A DNA stretch of 64,000 nt, taken from assembly GCF_004346925.1 (NCBI RefSeq), contig NZ_CP031167.1, positions 1,632,001 to 1,696,000 of the forward strand. Direction: 5' to 3'. This stretch comes from Stenotrophomonas sp. ASS1. Its GTDB lineage: Bacteria; Pseudomonadota; Gammaproteobacteria; Xanthomonadales; Xanthomonadaceae. Every line of letters begins with the position of its first letter. The first letter of the stretch is position 1. The notes under the pieces are model-generated. The model saw only the letters and a program-made list of their open reading frames with translations. It did not search any database and was not told where the DNA came from. The translations under genes were made by a program, and so were the position numbers. This document shows, piece by piece, positions 7,987 through 16,407 of this stretch.

Positions 7987-8682
7987 ATGAGCACGACACC
8001 GACCATCCTCCTCGTCCATGGTTTCTGGGGTGGGGCCGCACACTGGGCCAAAGTGATCCTGGAGCTGCATCGCAACGGCCATGACCGCGTGCAGGCGGTG
8101 GAACTGCCACTCACCTCGCTGGCCGACGATGCCGGCCGCACCCGGAAAATGATCCGGCAGATCGACGGGCCGGTGCTGCTGGTCGGCCACTCCTACGGTG
8201 GTGCGGTGATCAGCCAGGCCGGCAACGAGGCCAACGTGAAGGGCCTGGTCTATATCGCAGCGTTCGCCCCGGATGCCGGCGAGAGCCCCGGTGGCATCAC
8301 CCAGCAGCATCTGCCGGAAGCGGCACCGAACCTGGCGCCGGACAGTGATGGTTACCTGTGGCTGCGCGCCGACAAGTTCCATGAAAGCTTCTGCCAGGAC
8401 CTGAGCGACGATGAGGGCCGGGTGATGGCGGTGACCCAGAAGGCGCCGCTGGCCAGCACTTTCGGTGATGCGGTGAGCGACCCGGCGTGGAAGCACAAGC
8501 CGAGCTGGTACCAGCTGTCCCGCCATGATCGGATGATCGCGCCGGAGAACCAGAGGGCAATGGCCACGCGCATGCAGTCCAAGCGACTGCTGGAGCTGGA
8601 TGCCAGCCATGCCTCGCTGGCCTCGCAGCCGAAGGACGTGACCGCACTGATCCTGGAGGCCTGCGCCGCCATCGGCGGCTGA
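7987..8682 (+). CDS. alpha/beta-hydrolase, EstC/salicylate-esterase-like
   Basis: A 231-aa soluble hydrolase without signal peptide. It has the oxyanion segment LLVHGFWGGAAHW, the nucleophile elbow GHSYGG (Ser about residue 69) and a C-terminal DASHASLASQP with the likely catalytic His about residue 205. Size and order match the small esterase group that includes plant methyl-salicylate esterases and bacterial pyrethroid-hydrolase-like proteins. The true substrate is not predictable. An ATG at 7987 begins the conserved domain directly. It is a single gene, divergent from the MFS gene, with about 180 bp between them. Confidence 0.8.
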   Translation: MSTTPTILLVHGFWGGAAHWAKVILELHRNGHDRVQAVELPLTSLADDAGRTRKMIRQIDGPVLLVGHSYGGAVISQAGNEANVKGLVYIAAFAPDAGESPGGITQQHLPEAAPNLAPDSDGYLWLRADKFHESFCQDLSDDEGRVMAVTQKAPLASTFGDAVSDPAWKHKPSWYQLSRHDRMIAPENQRAMATRMQSKRLLELDASHASLASQPKDVTALILEACAAIGG

Positions 8683-8829
8683 GCCTGCGGCAGCGCGCCG
8701 CACCACAGCACACCGCACGACAGCCGGGGCGCAGGGGAGTACACTCCTGCGCCTGCGGCCATCCGGCCTCATCCCCATCCCGCCTCCAGCCGCCGCCAGA
8801 GGATCCCACCCGATCGTGGAGGTCCCGCC

Positions 8830-11034
8830 GTGCTGTCTGTGCCTGATGCCCGTATTCCGTCCCCATTGCCGCGTCGCCGTGCGTTGCCGCAGGCGCTTGC
8901 CCAGGGCCTGCTGATCACCGCACTGGCCAGCAGCGGCATCGCAGCCGCGCAGTCCGCCGCCGAGCCGGACAAGGCCGCCGAGGCCCCGGCGTCGCAGACC
9001 CTGCAGACCGTGCAGGTCACCGCCAACCTGCTCGGCACCATCACCGAGGGCAGCGGCGCGTACACGCCCGGCACCATCGCCACCGCCACCCGCCTGGTGC
9101 TGACGCCACGGCAGACCCCGCAGACCATCAGCGTCATTACCCGCGCTCAGATGGACGACTTTGGCCTGAACGGCATCGATGACGTGATGCGGGTGACCCC
9201 GGGCATCAGCATCGTCACCTACGACAGCGAGCGCACCGAGTACTACGCGCGCGGCTTCGCCGTGCAGAACTTCCAGTACGACGGCATCCCGATGTCGCGT
9301 GACTCGGCCTATTCGGCGGGCAACACGCTCAGCGATACCGCGATCTATGACCGCATCGAAGTGCTCAAGGGCGCGACCGGCCTGCTGACCGGCATGGGCG
9401 ATCCGGGCGCGACCATCAACCTGGTGCGCAAGAAGCCGGGCAAGGAGTTCGCCGGCAGTGCGACGCTGGGTCTGGGCCGCTGGGATGACTATCGTGCCGA
9501 GATCGATGTTGGCGGCCCGTTGACCGCCGATGGACGCGTGCGCGGTCGTGCGGTGGGCGCCTGGCAGGACAAGCATTCCAATCTCGACTTCTACCAGCGC
9601 ACCAGCAAGGTGGGCTACGCGGTGCTGGAAGCAGATCTGGGCGAGCGCACGCTGCTGACCGTGGGTGGCGATACGATGGACAGCGACCCGAAGGGCTCGA
9701 CCTGGGGTGGCATCCCTCTTCTGGACAGTGCCGGCAACTTCAATGACATGCCGCGTTCGTTCAACAACGGCACGCGCTGGAGTGGCTGGCGCCAGTATGT
9801 GCGCACCGGCTTCGCCACGCTCGAGCACACCTTCGCCAACGACTGGGTGGCCAAGCTGCAGCTCAACCACCAGGTCAACGGCTATGACGCGGCGCTGGCG
9901 GGAGCGGCCGGTGGCAATCCCGATCCGGTCACCGGCGAAGGCGTGTCGTTGTGGCTGGGCAAGTACGTTGGCAAGACTGTCAGCAACGCGGCCGACTTCT
10001 ACCTGAGCGGTCATTTCGGCCTGTTCGGCCGCGAGCATGAGCTGGTGGTCGGTGGCAGCGCCTCGCGCAAGCGCTGGACCAATACCGGTTACTCGCCGCA
10101 GCCCGGCTATCCGACCGAGGTGCCCGATTACCGCGCATGGCAGGGCGACATTGCGGAGCCGCAATGGCAGCGCAGCTACGATAACAACGAAGTGACGCGC
10201 GAGAATGGCGTCTATGTGGTCGGTCGTTTCGACGTGGCCGATCCACTGAAGGTGATCGTGGGCAGCCGCCTGGCCAGCTACCGTTCGCCGCAGACGCGCG
10301 AAACCGGCGTGTTCGTACCGTATGCCGGCGTGGTCTACGACCTTGGCGAGCACTATTCGGTGTATGCCAGCTACAGCACCATCTTCAAACCGCATAGCGA
10401 ACGCGACGAGCAGGGCAAGGCACTGTATCCGCTGGAAGGCCGCAGCTACGAGATGGGCCTGAAGGCCGAGTTCCTCGATGGGCGCTTCAACGCCAGTGCG
10501 GCGCTGTTCCAGCTCGACCAGGACAACTTTGCCCAGCCCACCGGCGGCAAGACACCGGACGGGCAGGATGCCTATCGCGCGCTGATGGGCGTGCGTACCA
10601 AGGGCTACGAGCTGGAAATGTCTGGCCAGCTGGCGGAAGGCTGGCAGGTGCAGGGTGGGTTCTCGCACAAGATCGCCCGCCAGGCCGGTGCCAAGGTCAC
10701 CACGCTGGAACCGGAAAACCAGTTCAGCCTGCACACCAGCTATCGCCTGCGTGGCGACTGGAAAGGCCTGACGCTGGGCGGTGGTGCGCGCTGGCAGGAT
10801 TCCACTTTCGGCGAGATCACCAACCCGGCCACGCAGGCCAAGGTGGTGCATCGCACCCAACCCTACTGGCTGCTCGATGCAATGGCGCGCTATGAATTCA
10901 ACGATCGCCTGTCGGCCACGCTCAACGTCAACAACCTGCTGGACAAGCGGTACTACACGATCTTCAGCTGGTACAGCACCTATACCTGGGGTGAGCCGCG
11001 CAACGTGCGGTTGAGCTTGAATTACAGGTTCTGA
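8830..11034 (+). CDS. TonB-dependent siderophore receptor
   Basis: A 734-aa outer-membrane receptor for ferric siderophores of the FhuE/FpvA/FoxA type. A long signal region (residues 1-40, ending AAAQSA) is followed by TLQTVQVTA (TonB-box area). The plug has the family's typical TPRQTPQTISVITRAQMDD, NGIDDVMRVTPGI, ARGF, IEVLKGATGLLTGMGDPGA and INLVRKKP. The barrel ends in LSLNYRF, with the terminal Phe needed for barrel insertion. The start is a GTG at 8830; no in-frame ATG precedes the signal. I see no convincing Fur box. The gene stands alone, closed by a 12-bp hairpin shared with the convergent pirin gene. Confidence 0.9.
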   Translation: MLSVPDARIPSPLPRRRALPQALAQGLLITALASSGIAAAQSAAEPDKAAEAPASQTLQTVQVTANLLGTITEGSGAYTPGTIATATRLVLTPRQTPQTISVITRAQMDDFGLNGIDDVMRVTPGISIVTYDSERTEYYARGFAVQNFQYDGIPMSRDSAYSAGNTLSDTAIYDRIEVLKGATGLLTGMGDPGATINLVRKKPGKEFAGSATLGLGRWDDYRAEIDVGGPLTADGRVRGRAVGAWQDKHSNLDFYQRTSKVGYAVLEADLGERTLLTVGGDTMDSDPKGSTWGGIPLLDSAGNFNDMPRSFNNGTRWSGWRQYVRTGFATLEHTFANDWVAKLQLNHQVNGYDAALAGAAGGNPDPVTGEGVSLWLGKYVGKTVSNAADFYLSGHFGLFGREHELVVGGSASRKRWTNTGYSPQPGYPTEVPDYRAWQGDIAEPQWQRSYDNNEVTRENGVYVVGRFDVADPLKVIVGSRLASYRSPQTRETGVFVPYAGVVYDLGEHYSVYASYSTIFKPHSERDEQGKALYPLEGRSYEMGLKAEFLDGRFNASAALFQLDQDNFAQPTGGKTPDGQDAYRALMGVRTKGYELEMSGQLAEGWQVQGGFSHKIARQAGAKVTTLEPENQFSLHTSYRLRGDWKGLTLGGGARWQDSTFGEITNPATQAKVVHRTQPYWLLDAMARYEFNDRLSATLNVNNLLDKRYYTIFSWYSTYTWGEPRNVRLSLNYRF

Positions 11035-11050
11035 CGCGGCTCTACACATA

Positions 11051-11080
11051 CGCCCGCGATGCTTTTCGGCATCGCGGGCG
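11051..11080. terminator. bidirectional hairpin between receptor and pirin genes
   Basis: A 12-bp perfect stem (CGCCCGCGATGC at 11051-11062 and its complement at 11069-11080) with a 6-nt loop lies just after both convergent stop codons. The T-run is poor. Confidence 0.6.
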
Positions 11081-11086
11081 TTGTCG

Positions 11087-11788
11087 TTACAGCGGCAGGT
11101 CGAACACCAGCACTTCGGCGTCGTTGCCGTTTTCCAGGGTCAGCTGCGCTTCGTCGCTGACCTGCAGTGCATCACCGGCTTCCAGTGTGATGCCATTGAC
11201 CTGCAGCTGGCCTCGGGCCACCTGCACATAGGCGCCACGGCCGTTGCCGAGGGCGTGGTGCAGCTTCTGGCCGCCATCGAGGATGGTGGCGAAGATGCGG
11301 GCATCCTGGTGGATGCGCAGCGAACCGTCGGCACCGTCCGGCGAAGCGATCAGGCGCAGCTGGCCGCGCTTGGTTTCCGGGGCGAAGTGGGTCTCCTCGT
11401 AGGACGGCGTGATGTTCTCGGTGTCCGGGAAGATCCAGATCTGCAGGAAGTGCACGGTCTCGTCGGCGGAGTGATTGAACTCGCTGTGGCTGACACCGCT
11501 GCCGGCGCTCATGCGCTGCACGTCGCCGTAACGCAGCACCGAGCCGGTACCCATCGAGTCCTTGTGCTCCAGCGCGCCGCCCAGCACATAGGAAACGATC
11601 TCCATGTTGCTGTGGCTGTGGGTGCCGAAGCCCTGGCCGCCGATCACCTTGTCTTCGTTGATCACCCGCAGCGGTCCGAAGCTGACGTAGCGGGGGTCGT
11701 AGTAGTTGGCGAAGGAGAAGGTATGGCGCGAGGACAGCCAGCCATGCTCGGCCAAGCCACGGGTAGCGCTCTTGCGGATCTGCAGCAT
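11087..11788 (-). CDS. pirin-family protein
   Basis: A 233-aa bicupin of the pirin/YhhW family. Members bind Fe or other metals, and some act as quercetin 2,3-dioxygenases. The N-terminal cupin holds the metal set GTHSHSNMEIVSYVLGG plus SGVSHSEFN, with HSH and a later His as ligands. The opening segment RHTFSFANYYDPRY is diagnostic. The C-terminal half is the second cupin, without the metal ligands. The gene is divergent from a LysR-type regulator with a 140-bp gap, the usual arrangement for a regulator and its target. Its substrate here is unknown; YhhW-like proteins may detoxify aromatic or redox-active compounds. Confidence 0.88.
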   Translation of the reverse strand: MLQIRKSATRGLAEHGWLSSRHTFSFANYYDPRYVSFGPLRVINEDKVIGGQGFGTHSHSNMEIVSYVLGGALEHKDSMGTGSVLRYGDVQRMSAGSGVSHSEFNHSADETVHFLQIWIFPDTENITPSYEETHFAPETKRGQLRLIASPDGADGSLRIHQDARIFATILDGGQKLHHALGNGRGAYVQVARGQLQVNGITLEAGDALQVSDEAQLTLENGNDAEVLVFDLPL

Positions 11789-11865
11789 GATGGAATCTCC
11801 TTGTTCGATGGTTTCGATGGGGCGGGGTGGGCCGATAGCCGCTGTGTTTCCCCGTTGGAGAGAAG

Positions 11866-11899
11866 TATCCGCTTGCGCCCTGGGTTTGAAAAACGGATA
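11866..11899. promoter_or_regulatory. candidate LysR-type binding region
   Basis: An inverted repeat TATCCG-N22-CGGATA lies in the 140-bp space between the divergent pirin and LysR genes. It is a reasonable but unproven site for the regulator. Confidence 0.3.
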
Positions 11900-11928
11900 G
11901 TTTTGACAGCCATCATCGAAAAATTCGA

Positions 11929-12849
11929 ATGCTCAAACTCAGTCTCGATGCCCTGCAGATCCTGGACGCCATCGACCGCCGCGGCTCGTTCGCCGCCGCC
12001 GGCAAGGCTCTGCACAAAGTGCCCTCGACCATCTCCTACACCGTGGCCAAGCTGGAGGAGGATCTGGGCGTTCAGCTGTTCGACCGGGTCGGCCCGCGCG
12101 CCGAGCCGACCGAGGCTGGCCGCGCGCTGCTGGACGAAGGCCGCCACCTGCTGCGCGCAGCCCGGGAGCTGGAACTGCGGGTGCGCCGGGTGGCGTCGGG
12201 CTGGGAGACCGAACTGACCCTGGGGGTGGACTCGGTGTTCCCGACCTGGCTGCTCGGCCCGGACATCGCCGCGTTTCGTGAGGCCGAGGCACCGACCCGG
12301 CTGCGGTTGATCGGCGAGGCCCTGTCCGGTACTTGGGAGGCCTTGCTGGACCGCCGTGCCGACCTGCTGGTTGGTGCGCCGGGCGAGGGTCCCAGCGGCG
12401 GCGGTTACGTGGTCGAGCCGCTGGGTACGGTGGAGTTCGTGTTCGCGGTCGCCCCCGGTCATCCGTTGGCTGCAGTGCCGGGTGTGCTCGGACGCGAGCA
12501 GCTGGTCGAGCACTGCGCGATCGCGGTCTCCGATTCGGCGCGACGGCTGCTGCCGCGCACGGTCGGCCTGCTGATGGGGCAGGAGATGCTGACGGTGCCG
12601 GACATGGCCAGCAAGCTGAAGCTGCAGTGCGAAGGCGTGGGCTTCGGCTTCCTGCCCGAACCGTGTGCGCGCGCTGCGGTGGCGCGCGGCCAGCTGGTGA
12701 TCCGTGAGGTGGAGGAACACAAGCCGGAAGAGACCTTCTGGCTGGCCTGGCGCACCGGAGAGGATGGCGCCGCACTGCGCTGGTGGCGCGAACGCCTGCG
12801 CAGGCCGGAGCTGCTGTCGCAGTGGTGGCAGGCAATGGCCAGGGGGTAG
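11929..12849 (+). CDS. LysR-family transcriptional regulator
   Basis: A 306-aa regulator. The N-terminal winged helix is clear: LDALQILDAIDRRGSFAAAG, then VPSTISYTVAKLEEDLGVQL, FDR and the 'TEAGRALLDEG' that ends the domain. Residues about 90-300 form the periplasmic-binding-protein-like effector domain. It belongs to the group whose helix motif is 'KVPSTISYTV', often found beside pirin genes. By position it probably controls the divergent pirin gene in response to an unknown small molecule. There is little Shine-Dalgarno signal before the ATG at 11929. Confidence 0.88.
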   Translation: MLKLSLDALQILDAIDRRGSFAAAGKALHKVPSTISYTVAKLEEDLGVQLFDRVGPRAEPTEAGRALLDEGRHLLRAARELELRVRRVASGWETELTLGVDSVFPTWLLGPDIAAFREAEAPTRLRLIGEALSGTWEALLDRRADLLVGAPGEGPSGGGYVVEPLGTVEFVFAVAPGHPLAAVPGVLGREQLVEHCAIAVSDSARRLLPRTVGLLMGQEMLTVPDMASKLKLQCEGVGFGFLPEPCARAAVARGQLVIREVEEHKPEETFWLAWRTGEDGAALRWWRERLRRPELLSQWWQAMARG

Positions 12850-12856
12850 GGGTACG

Positions 12857-12932
12857 GCAGGGCTGCGCCCTGCACCCGCTACGAGCTGGAGCAACAGCAA
12901 CAGCAACAGCAGAAGCTGGTTTCCTGTGGGGA
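12857..12932. repeat. hairpin plus CAACAG-repeat module
   Basis: A short hairpin (GCAGGGCTGCGCCCTGC, 12857-12873) is followed by three CAACAG units (12892-12909) and then the left arm of the palindrome at 12933. The same order (hairpin, CAACAG units, arm) recurs at 60923-61000. Complementary-strand versions flank the palindromes at 13457 and 62900. Confidence 0.6.
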
Positions 12933-13193
12933 GGCGCGGTGGGGCCGGTTGCGGGGGCCGCTGCAAGTCCCCCTCCGGGGCCCGGCCCAGCCGCTGGCGG
13001 CTGTGCGTTCGGGCGCTTGCGAAGCAATGCTTCGCAAGCAAAGCGCCCTCACCCATGTAAGCTCGGTCGCCGCTTGCTCGTGTGCGCTGTCCTGCGTACA
13101 CGGCAAGACCGGGGTTGGGCGTCCTGCCCAACCCGTCGGGCGCATGCGCCCGACCCATGCGGCTCACGCCCCCGCAACCGGACCCACCCCGCC
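12933..13193 (-). repeat. family-A palindromic element, expanded form (E6)
   Basis: Outer arms of 25 nt (12933-12957 and 13169-13193) pair with two mismatches. Read on the minus strand, the interior has the family core pieces CGTGAGCCGCATGG, GCGGCGACCGAGCTTACATGG and GACTTGCAGCG. Extra hairpins are inserted at the tips of both core hairpins, for example GTCGGGCGCATGCGCCCGAC and the repeat around 13018-13037. It is the longest of eight elements in the window. Confidence 0.65.
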
Positions 13194-13239
13194 TTCGACA
13201 GTTGGCCGCGATCTGTCGGAACGGCGTATTGCCCTGGTG

Positions 13240-13331
13240 GGTGTCGACCTTGGTCGACACAGTAGATCCACGCCATGCGTGGATGACTCATTCGATATCT
13301 GACAGATATTTCGACCAAGGTCGACACCTAC
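13240..13331. repeat. SMAG-type GTAG hairpins, three in tandem
   Basis: A GTGG-headed copy of the GTGTCGACCTTGGTCGACAC hairpin (about 13239-13260), a GTAG-headed copy of the ATCCACGCCATGCGTGGAT hairpin (13262-13284), and a reversed copy of the first type (about 13308-13331). These match the GTAG-headed REP-like repeats of S. maltophilia. Confidence 0.7.
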
Positions 13332-13355
13332 CAACAGCCACCGGAAACTGTCAGA

Positions 13356-13457
13356 GGTGGGGCGGTGTCGGAGTGCGGGGTGTCAGCCGCATGGATGCGG
13401 CTGCCAAGCCTACAGGGACGTACTTGCGGCGTCCCCGCACTCCGACACCGCCCCGCC
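13356..13457 (+). repeat. family-A palindromic element (E7)
   Basis: Arms of 25 nt (13356-13380 and 13433-13457) pair with one mismatch. The core between them carries the GCCGCATGGATGCGGC hairpin and a second small hairpin around TACAGGGACGTA. Confidence 0.65.
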
Positions 13458-13476
13458 AACCCACGGAATGCCAGCT

Positions 13477-13560
13477 TTTGCTTTTGCTTTTGGTTTTGCT
13501 GTTGAGGTTGCCGGCCAGCGGCCGGCACTACCAGGGGTGCAGGGCGCAGCCCTGCCGAAA
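13477..13560. repeat. T-rich hexamer run and SMAG hairpin module
   Basis: Repeated TTTTGC units (about 13480-13500) are followed by a reversed SMAG hairpin ending in CTAC (13508-13531) and a GCAGGGCGCAGCCCTGC hairpin. This is the complementary-strand version of the module at 12857. Confidence 0.5.
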
Positions 13561-13567
13561 AACACAC

Positions 13568-13599
13568 ATAAAAAAACAGCAGGCCGGGGCCTGCTGTTT
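13568..13599 (-). terminator. Rho-independent terminator of the tRNA-Arg array
   Basis: A 12-bp stem (AAACAGCAGGCC with its complement), two-base loop, followed on the minus strand by a run of seven T. It lies 9 bp after the last tRNA. Confidence 0.85.
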
Positions 13600-13607
13600 C
13601 GGTGTAA

Positions 13608-13684
13608 TGGTGCGCCCGGAGAGATTCGAACTCCCGACCGCCTGGTTCGTAGCCAGGTACTCTATCCAACTGAGCTACGGGCGC
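13608..13684 (-). tRNA. tRNA-Arg (anticodon ACG), copy 3
   Basis: A 77-nt cloverleaf starting GCGCCCG, with anticodon loop CTACGAA (ACG, read as inosine-CG), TTCGAAT T-loop and an encoded CCA end. Identical by eye to the two copies upstream on the same strand. Confidence 0.96.
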
Positions 13685-13716
13685 CAATTACATAAACTTG
13701 TTGTGCTGACTGTGTA

Positions 13717-13793
13717 TGGTGCGCCCGGAGAGATTCGAACTCCCGACCGCCTGGTTCGTAGCCAGGTACTCTATCCAACTGAGCTACGGGCGC
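13717..13793 (-). tRNA. tRNA-Arg (anticodon ACG), copy 2
   Basis: Same 77-nt sequence as its neighbours, CCA encoded, separated from copy 3 by 32 bp and from copy 1 by 69 bp. Probably one transcript. Confidence 0.96.
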
Positions 13794-13862
13794 GCGGTAC
13801 ACAATCAACTTACTGCTAAATTTTACTGCATTTCCAGCGGCGGATGCTGAAAACCTGTCGAG

Positions 13863-13939
13863 TGGTGCGCCCGGAGAGATTCGAACTCCCGACCGCCTGG
13901 TTCGTAGCCAGGTACTCTATCCAACTGAGCTACGGGCGC
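13863..13939 (-). tRNA. tRNA-Arg (anticodon ACG), copy 1
   Basis: First of the three tandem tRNA-Arg genes. Its 5' end overlaps the last 10 bases of the upstream hydrolase frame, whose TAG stop is the TAG of the tRNA's GTAGCTC. Confidence 0.96.
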
Positions 13940-14856
13940 CCTGCGACAGGAGCGGAATTATGCGGATGTCGGCGCGTACCGTCAACAGTTTTGTGAAAAT
14001 TTTCATCCAACTGAATGAAAAAGCTGTCAGCTACGGCCTCCGGCGCCTTCAGCCACGCGAAATGATCGGCGCGCGTGCCCAGTTCCTGCGCGGACAGCAC
14101 GCGCAGCTGCGCGTCCACATTCGGCAGCTTCGCCAGCAGCGTCTGCATCGATCCGGTCGGTGCCAACCAGTCGTGCTCCATCAACACGGCCCGTGCGCTG
14201 CCATGCACGCGCGCCATCTGCGCATCGAGGTCTTCGTTCATGCCGGCCGCGGCGTAGTGGTTGTTCAGGCCAACGCGCGCCCAGTCGGCAATCAGCCCGC
14301 GCGCTTCGGTGCCACCAAAGCCGAGGCGCCGCCCATGCAGCACGCCCTGGCGTTGCGCGATCCACGGCAGGAAACGATAGACCAGCGGCAGCAGCCAGCC
14401 GCGCGGTGGTGGGAAGCCACGCCAGAACGGTGAGCCGCTGGCCGCCAGCCACAGCCGGTTGAAGTGCTGCGGGTTGCGGCCGGCATGCACGCAGGCCAGC
14501 TGCCCGCCCAGACTGTGTCCACCGATGATCCAGGGCAGGGCGTCGGTGGCGTCATCGGCTGCGGCCAGGACGGCCTGGCTGGCCGGCAGATCCTGTTCGA
14601 GTACTTCGCGATAGCCCCAGTCCTGCGTGCGCGAGGGGCGCAGTGAGCTGCTGCCGTTGCCGCGCCACTCATGCAGGTAGACCGCCACGCCCTTCGCCGC
14701 CAGCGCCAATGCCAGTGGCAGGTAGTGACGCGCGGCCACGCCCAGCGCTGGCAGCCACAGCAGGCGCGCGATGGGCTGTGCGGGCACGCAGGCGATCACT
14801 TCGTAGCGATGGCCATCAGTGCACTGCACGGCAACGACGTCCGGTGCGAGACTCAT
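13930..14856 (-). CDS. alpha/beta-hydrolase downstream of thiD
   Basis: A 308-aa soluble hydrolase of the serine-aminopeptidase-like group. It has LHEWRGNGSSS (oxyanion area), the nucleophile elbow GGHSLGGQ (Ser about residue 113) and a late RADHFAWL with the likely catalytic His. The ATG at 14856 overlaps the thiD stop by four bases, so the two are translationally coupled; a role in thiamine metabolism is not established. A longer upstream frame exists but lies inside thiD. The stop codon falls within the first tRNA-Arg gene, so the C-terminal 10 bases of coding sequence also form tRNA. Substrate unknown. Confidence 0.75.
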   Translation of the reverse strand: MSLAPDVVAVQCTDGHRYEVIACVPAQPIARLLWLPALGVAARHYLPLALALAAKGVAVYLHEWRGNGSSSLRPSRTQDWGYREVLEQDLPASQAVLAAADDATDALPWIIGGHSLGGQLACVHAGRNPQHFNRLWLAASGSPFWRGFPPPRGWLLPLVYRFLPWIAQRQGVLHGRRLGFGGTEARGLIADWARVGLNNHYAAAGMNEDLDAQMARVHGSARAVLMEHDWLAPTGSMQTLLAKLPNVDAQLRVLSAQELGTRADHFAWLKAPEAVADSFFIQLDENFHKTVDGTRRHPHNSAPVAGRP

Positions 14857-15662
14857 GCGTGCGGTGCCGCGCCGAAGTGATCGAGTACCAGCACCTCGCT
14901 GCGGCCAGGCGCGTAGCCCTGCTGCAGGCCGCGCGCAACGTAGTCGATGCCGGCTTCGCAGGCATTGGCCAGGCTCAGGCCGTTGCACAGCTGCGCGGCG
15001 ATGGCCGAGGCGAGCGTGCAGCCTGTGCCATGTGCGTCCAGCGGCAGGCGGGCGTGGATGAATTCTTCGCTGCTGACGCCGTCGAAGTAGCGATCGATCA
15101 CGCGGTTGCCTTCCTGCAGGTGGCCGCCTTTCAGCAGCACCGCACCGGCACCGAGATCGAGCAGGGCAGAGGCAGCCTGTTCGGCGTCATCGCCGTTGCC
15201 GATCTTCCGGCCGATCAGGAGTTCTGCTTCCGGGGTATTGGGTGTAACCAGCGTCGCCAACGGCAGCAGGCGTTCGCGCATGGCCTTGAGCGCACTTTCC
15301 TCCAGCAGGCGCGCGCCGCTGGTGGCGACCATCACCGGGTCCAGCACCACGTGCGGCGGGCGATGCTTTTCCAGTGCGTCGGCGACCGCATGGATCACCT
15401 CGGCGTTGGCCAGCATGCCGAGTTTCACGGCATGGATGTCGAAGTCATCGAAGCAGGCCTCGATCTGCGCCTGCAGGAATGCGATCGGTGGCACATGCAC
15501 GGCGGTGACGCCACGGGTGTTCTGTGCAGTCAGCGCGGCGAACACGGCCAGGCCATGCACGCGGTGCGCGGCGAAGGCCTTGAGATCGGCAGGGACACCG
15601 GCGCCACCGCCGGAGTCGGAGCCGGCGATGGTGAGGGCGGAAACGGGAGTGGTCGGGCTCAT
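14853..15662 (-). CDS. thiD: hydroxymethylpyrimidine (phosphate) kinase
   Basis: A 269-aa ribokinase-fold enzyme that phosphorylates HMP and HMP-phosphate to HMP-diphosphate in thiamine biosynthesis. Diagnostic segments are [21 protein letters not shown] at the N-terminus, [35 protein letters not shown] and the catalytic-base motif [12 protein letters not shown] near the C-terminus. The ATG at 15662 gives the normal family start; upstream codons in frame are not conserved in style. The full length matches E. coli ThiD. It is cotranscribed with the downstream hydrolase through a 4-bp overlap. No other thi gene is nearby. Confidence 0.95.
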   Translation of the reverse strand: MSPTTPVSALTIAGSDSGGGAGVPADLKAFAAHRVHGLAVFAALTAQNTRGVTAVHVPPIAFLQAQIEACFDDFDIHAVKLGMLANAEVIHAVADALEKHRPPHVVLDPVMVATSGARLLEESALKAMRERLLPLATLVTPNTPEAELLIGRKIGNGDDAEQAASALLDLGAGAVLLKGGHLQEGNRVIDRYFDGVSSEEFIHARLPLDAHGTGCTLASAIAAQLCNGLSLANACEAGIDYVARGLQQGYAPGRSEVLVLDHFGAAPHA

Positions 15663-15694
15663 CAGTTGATTGTGCCGTGGTCCCGCAGGGGAAG

Positions 15695-15717
15695 GTAGAT
15701 CCACGCCATGCGTGGAT
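15695..15717 (+). repeat. SMAG-type GTAG hairpin
   Basis: GTAG followed by the ATCCACGCCATGCGTGGAT hairpin, between thiD and the DUF1275 gene. Same sequence type as 13262. Confidence 0.7.
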
Positions 15718-15726
15718 GTCCTTGAT

Positions 15727-16395
15727 TCAATGCCGCCAACGCGCCCACTGCTGGTACACCACATAACCCAGCCCGGTCAGGCCGGTCAGCAGGGCGGGGG
15801 CGAGCAGGGCGTCGTATTGCCAGCGCATGAACAACCAGGCGCCGAGGATGCCGCCGGCGAGGAAGCCGCTGATGATTAGGCCGCTGAGGGTCAGCCGCCG
15901 TACCTGCAGCGGCAGTCCGCGCAGCAGGTGGCCCAGGCCGATGCCGAGGTCGGTGAACATGCCGCTGAGGTGGGTGGTGCGCACCACCGCGCCACTGAAG
16001 GTGGTGGCCATCGCGTTCTGCAGGCCGCAGGCCATGGCGGCGGCCAGTGCGCCCCAGATCTGATGCTGTTCGAACAGCGGAATGGCCACCAGCAGCAGTG
16101 CCGATTCCAGCGCCAGCGCGACGCCGTAGCGGCGGCCCAGCTGCAATGCGCTGTCCTGGATCAGCAGGCCGCTGAGCATCGCGCCCAGCGAAAACGCGAT
16201 CAGCAATCCCCACAGGTGGCCGACCGCGCGCCAGTCACCCTGGGCCAGCGCCATGCCCAGCTGGCTGGTGCTGCCGGTCATGTGGCTGACCGCCTGGTGC
16301 TCGAAACCGAGGAAGCCGACCACGTTGACCATGCCGGCCACGCACGAGAGCGCGACCGCGCCGATCCAGACCCAGGTGGGCAGGCGTATTCCCAT
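15727..16395 (-). CDS. YoaK/DUF1275 membrane protein
   Basis: A 222-aa inner-membrane protein with about six hydrophobic helices. The first half carries the family signature: CVAGMVNVVGFLGFEHQAVSHMTG, then SQLGMAL, and later GLQNAMATTFSGAVVRTTHLSGMFTD. DUF1275 proteins are widespread and their function is unknown. It lies just after the small lipoprotein gene on the same strand with a 12-bp gap, so it may be the last gene of a phoH-led unit. Confidence 0.88.
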   Translation of the reverse strand: MGIRLPTWVWIGAVALSCVAGMVNVVGFLGFEHQAVSHMTGSTSQLGMALAQGDWRAVGHLWGLLIAFSLGAMLSGLLIQDSALQLGRRYGVALALESALLLVAIPLFEQHQIWGALAAAMACGLQNAMATTFSGAVVRTTHLSGMFTDLGIGLGHLLRGLPLQVRRLTLSGLIISGFLAGGILGAWLFMRWQYDALLAPALLTGLTGLGYVVYQQWARWRH

Positions 16396-16407
16396 CGGCG
16401 GGGCCCC

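Noticed and set aside
7921..11049. A 1042-codon open frame antisense to the siderophore receptor
   Set aside because: It is a shadow of the high-GC receptor gene; its translation is rich in His, Gln and Arg without any domain, while the plus strand has a full TonB-receptor signature.
13082..13819. A 245-codon frame across the repeat field and tRNA-Arg genes
   Set aside because: It is made of repeat and antisense tRNA sequence; the end repeats the tRNA-derived peptide twice.
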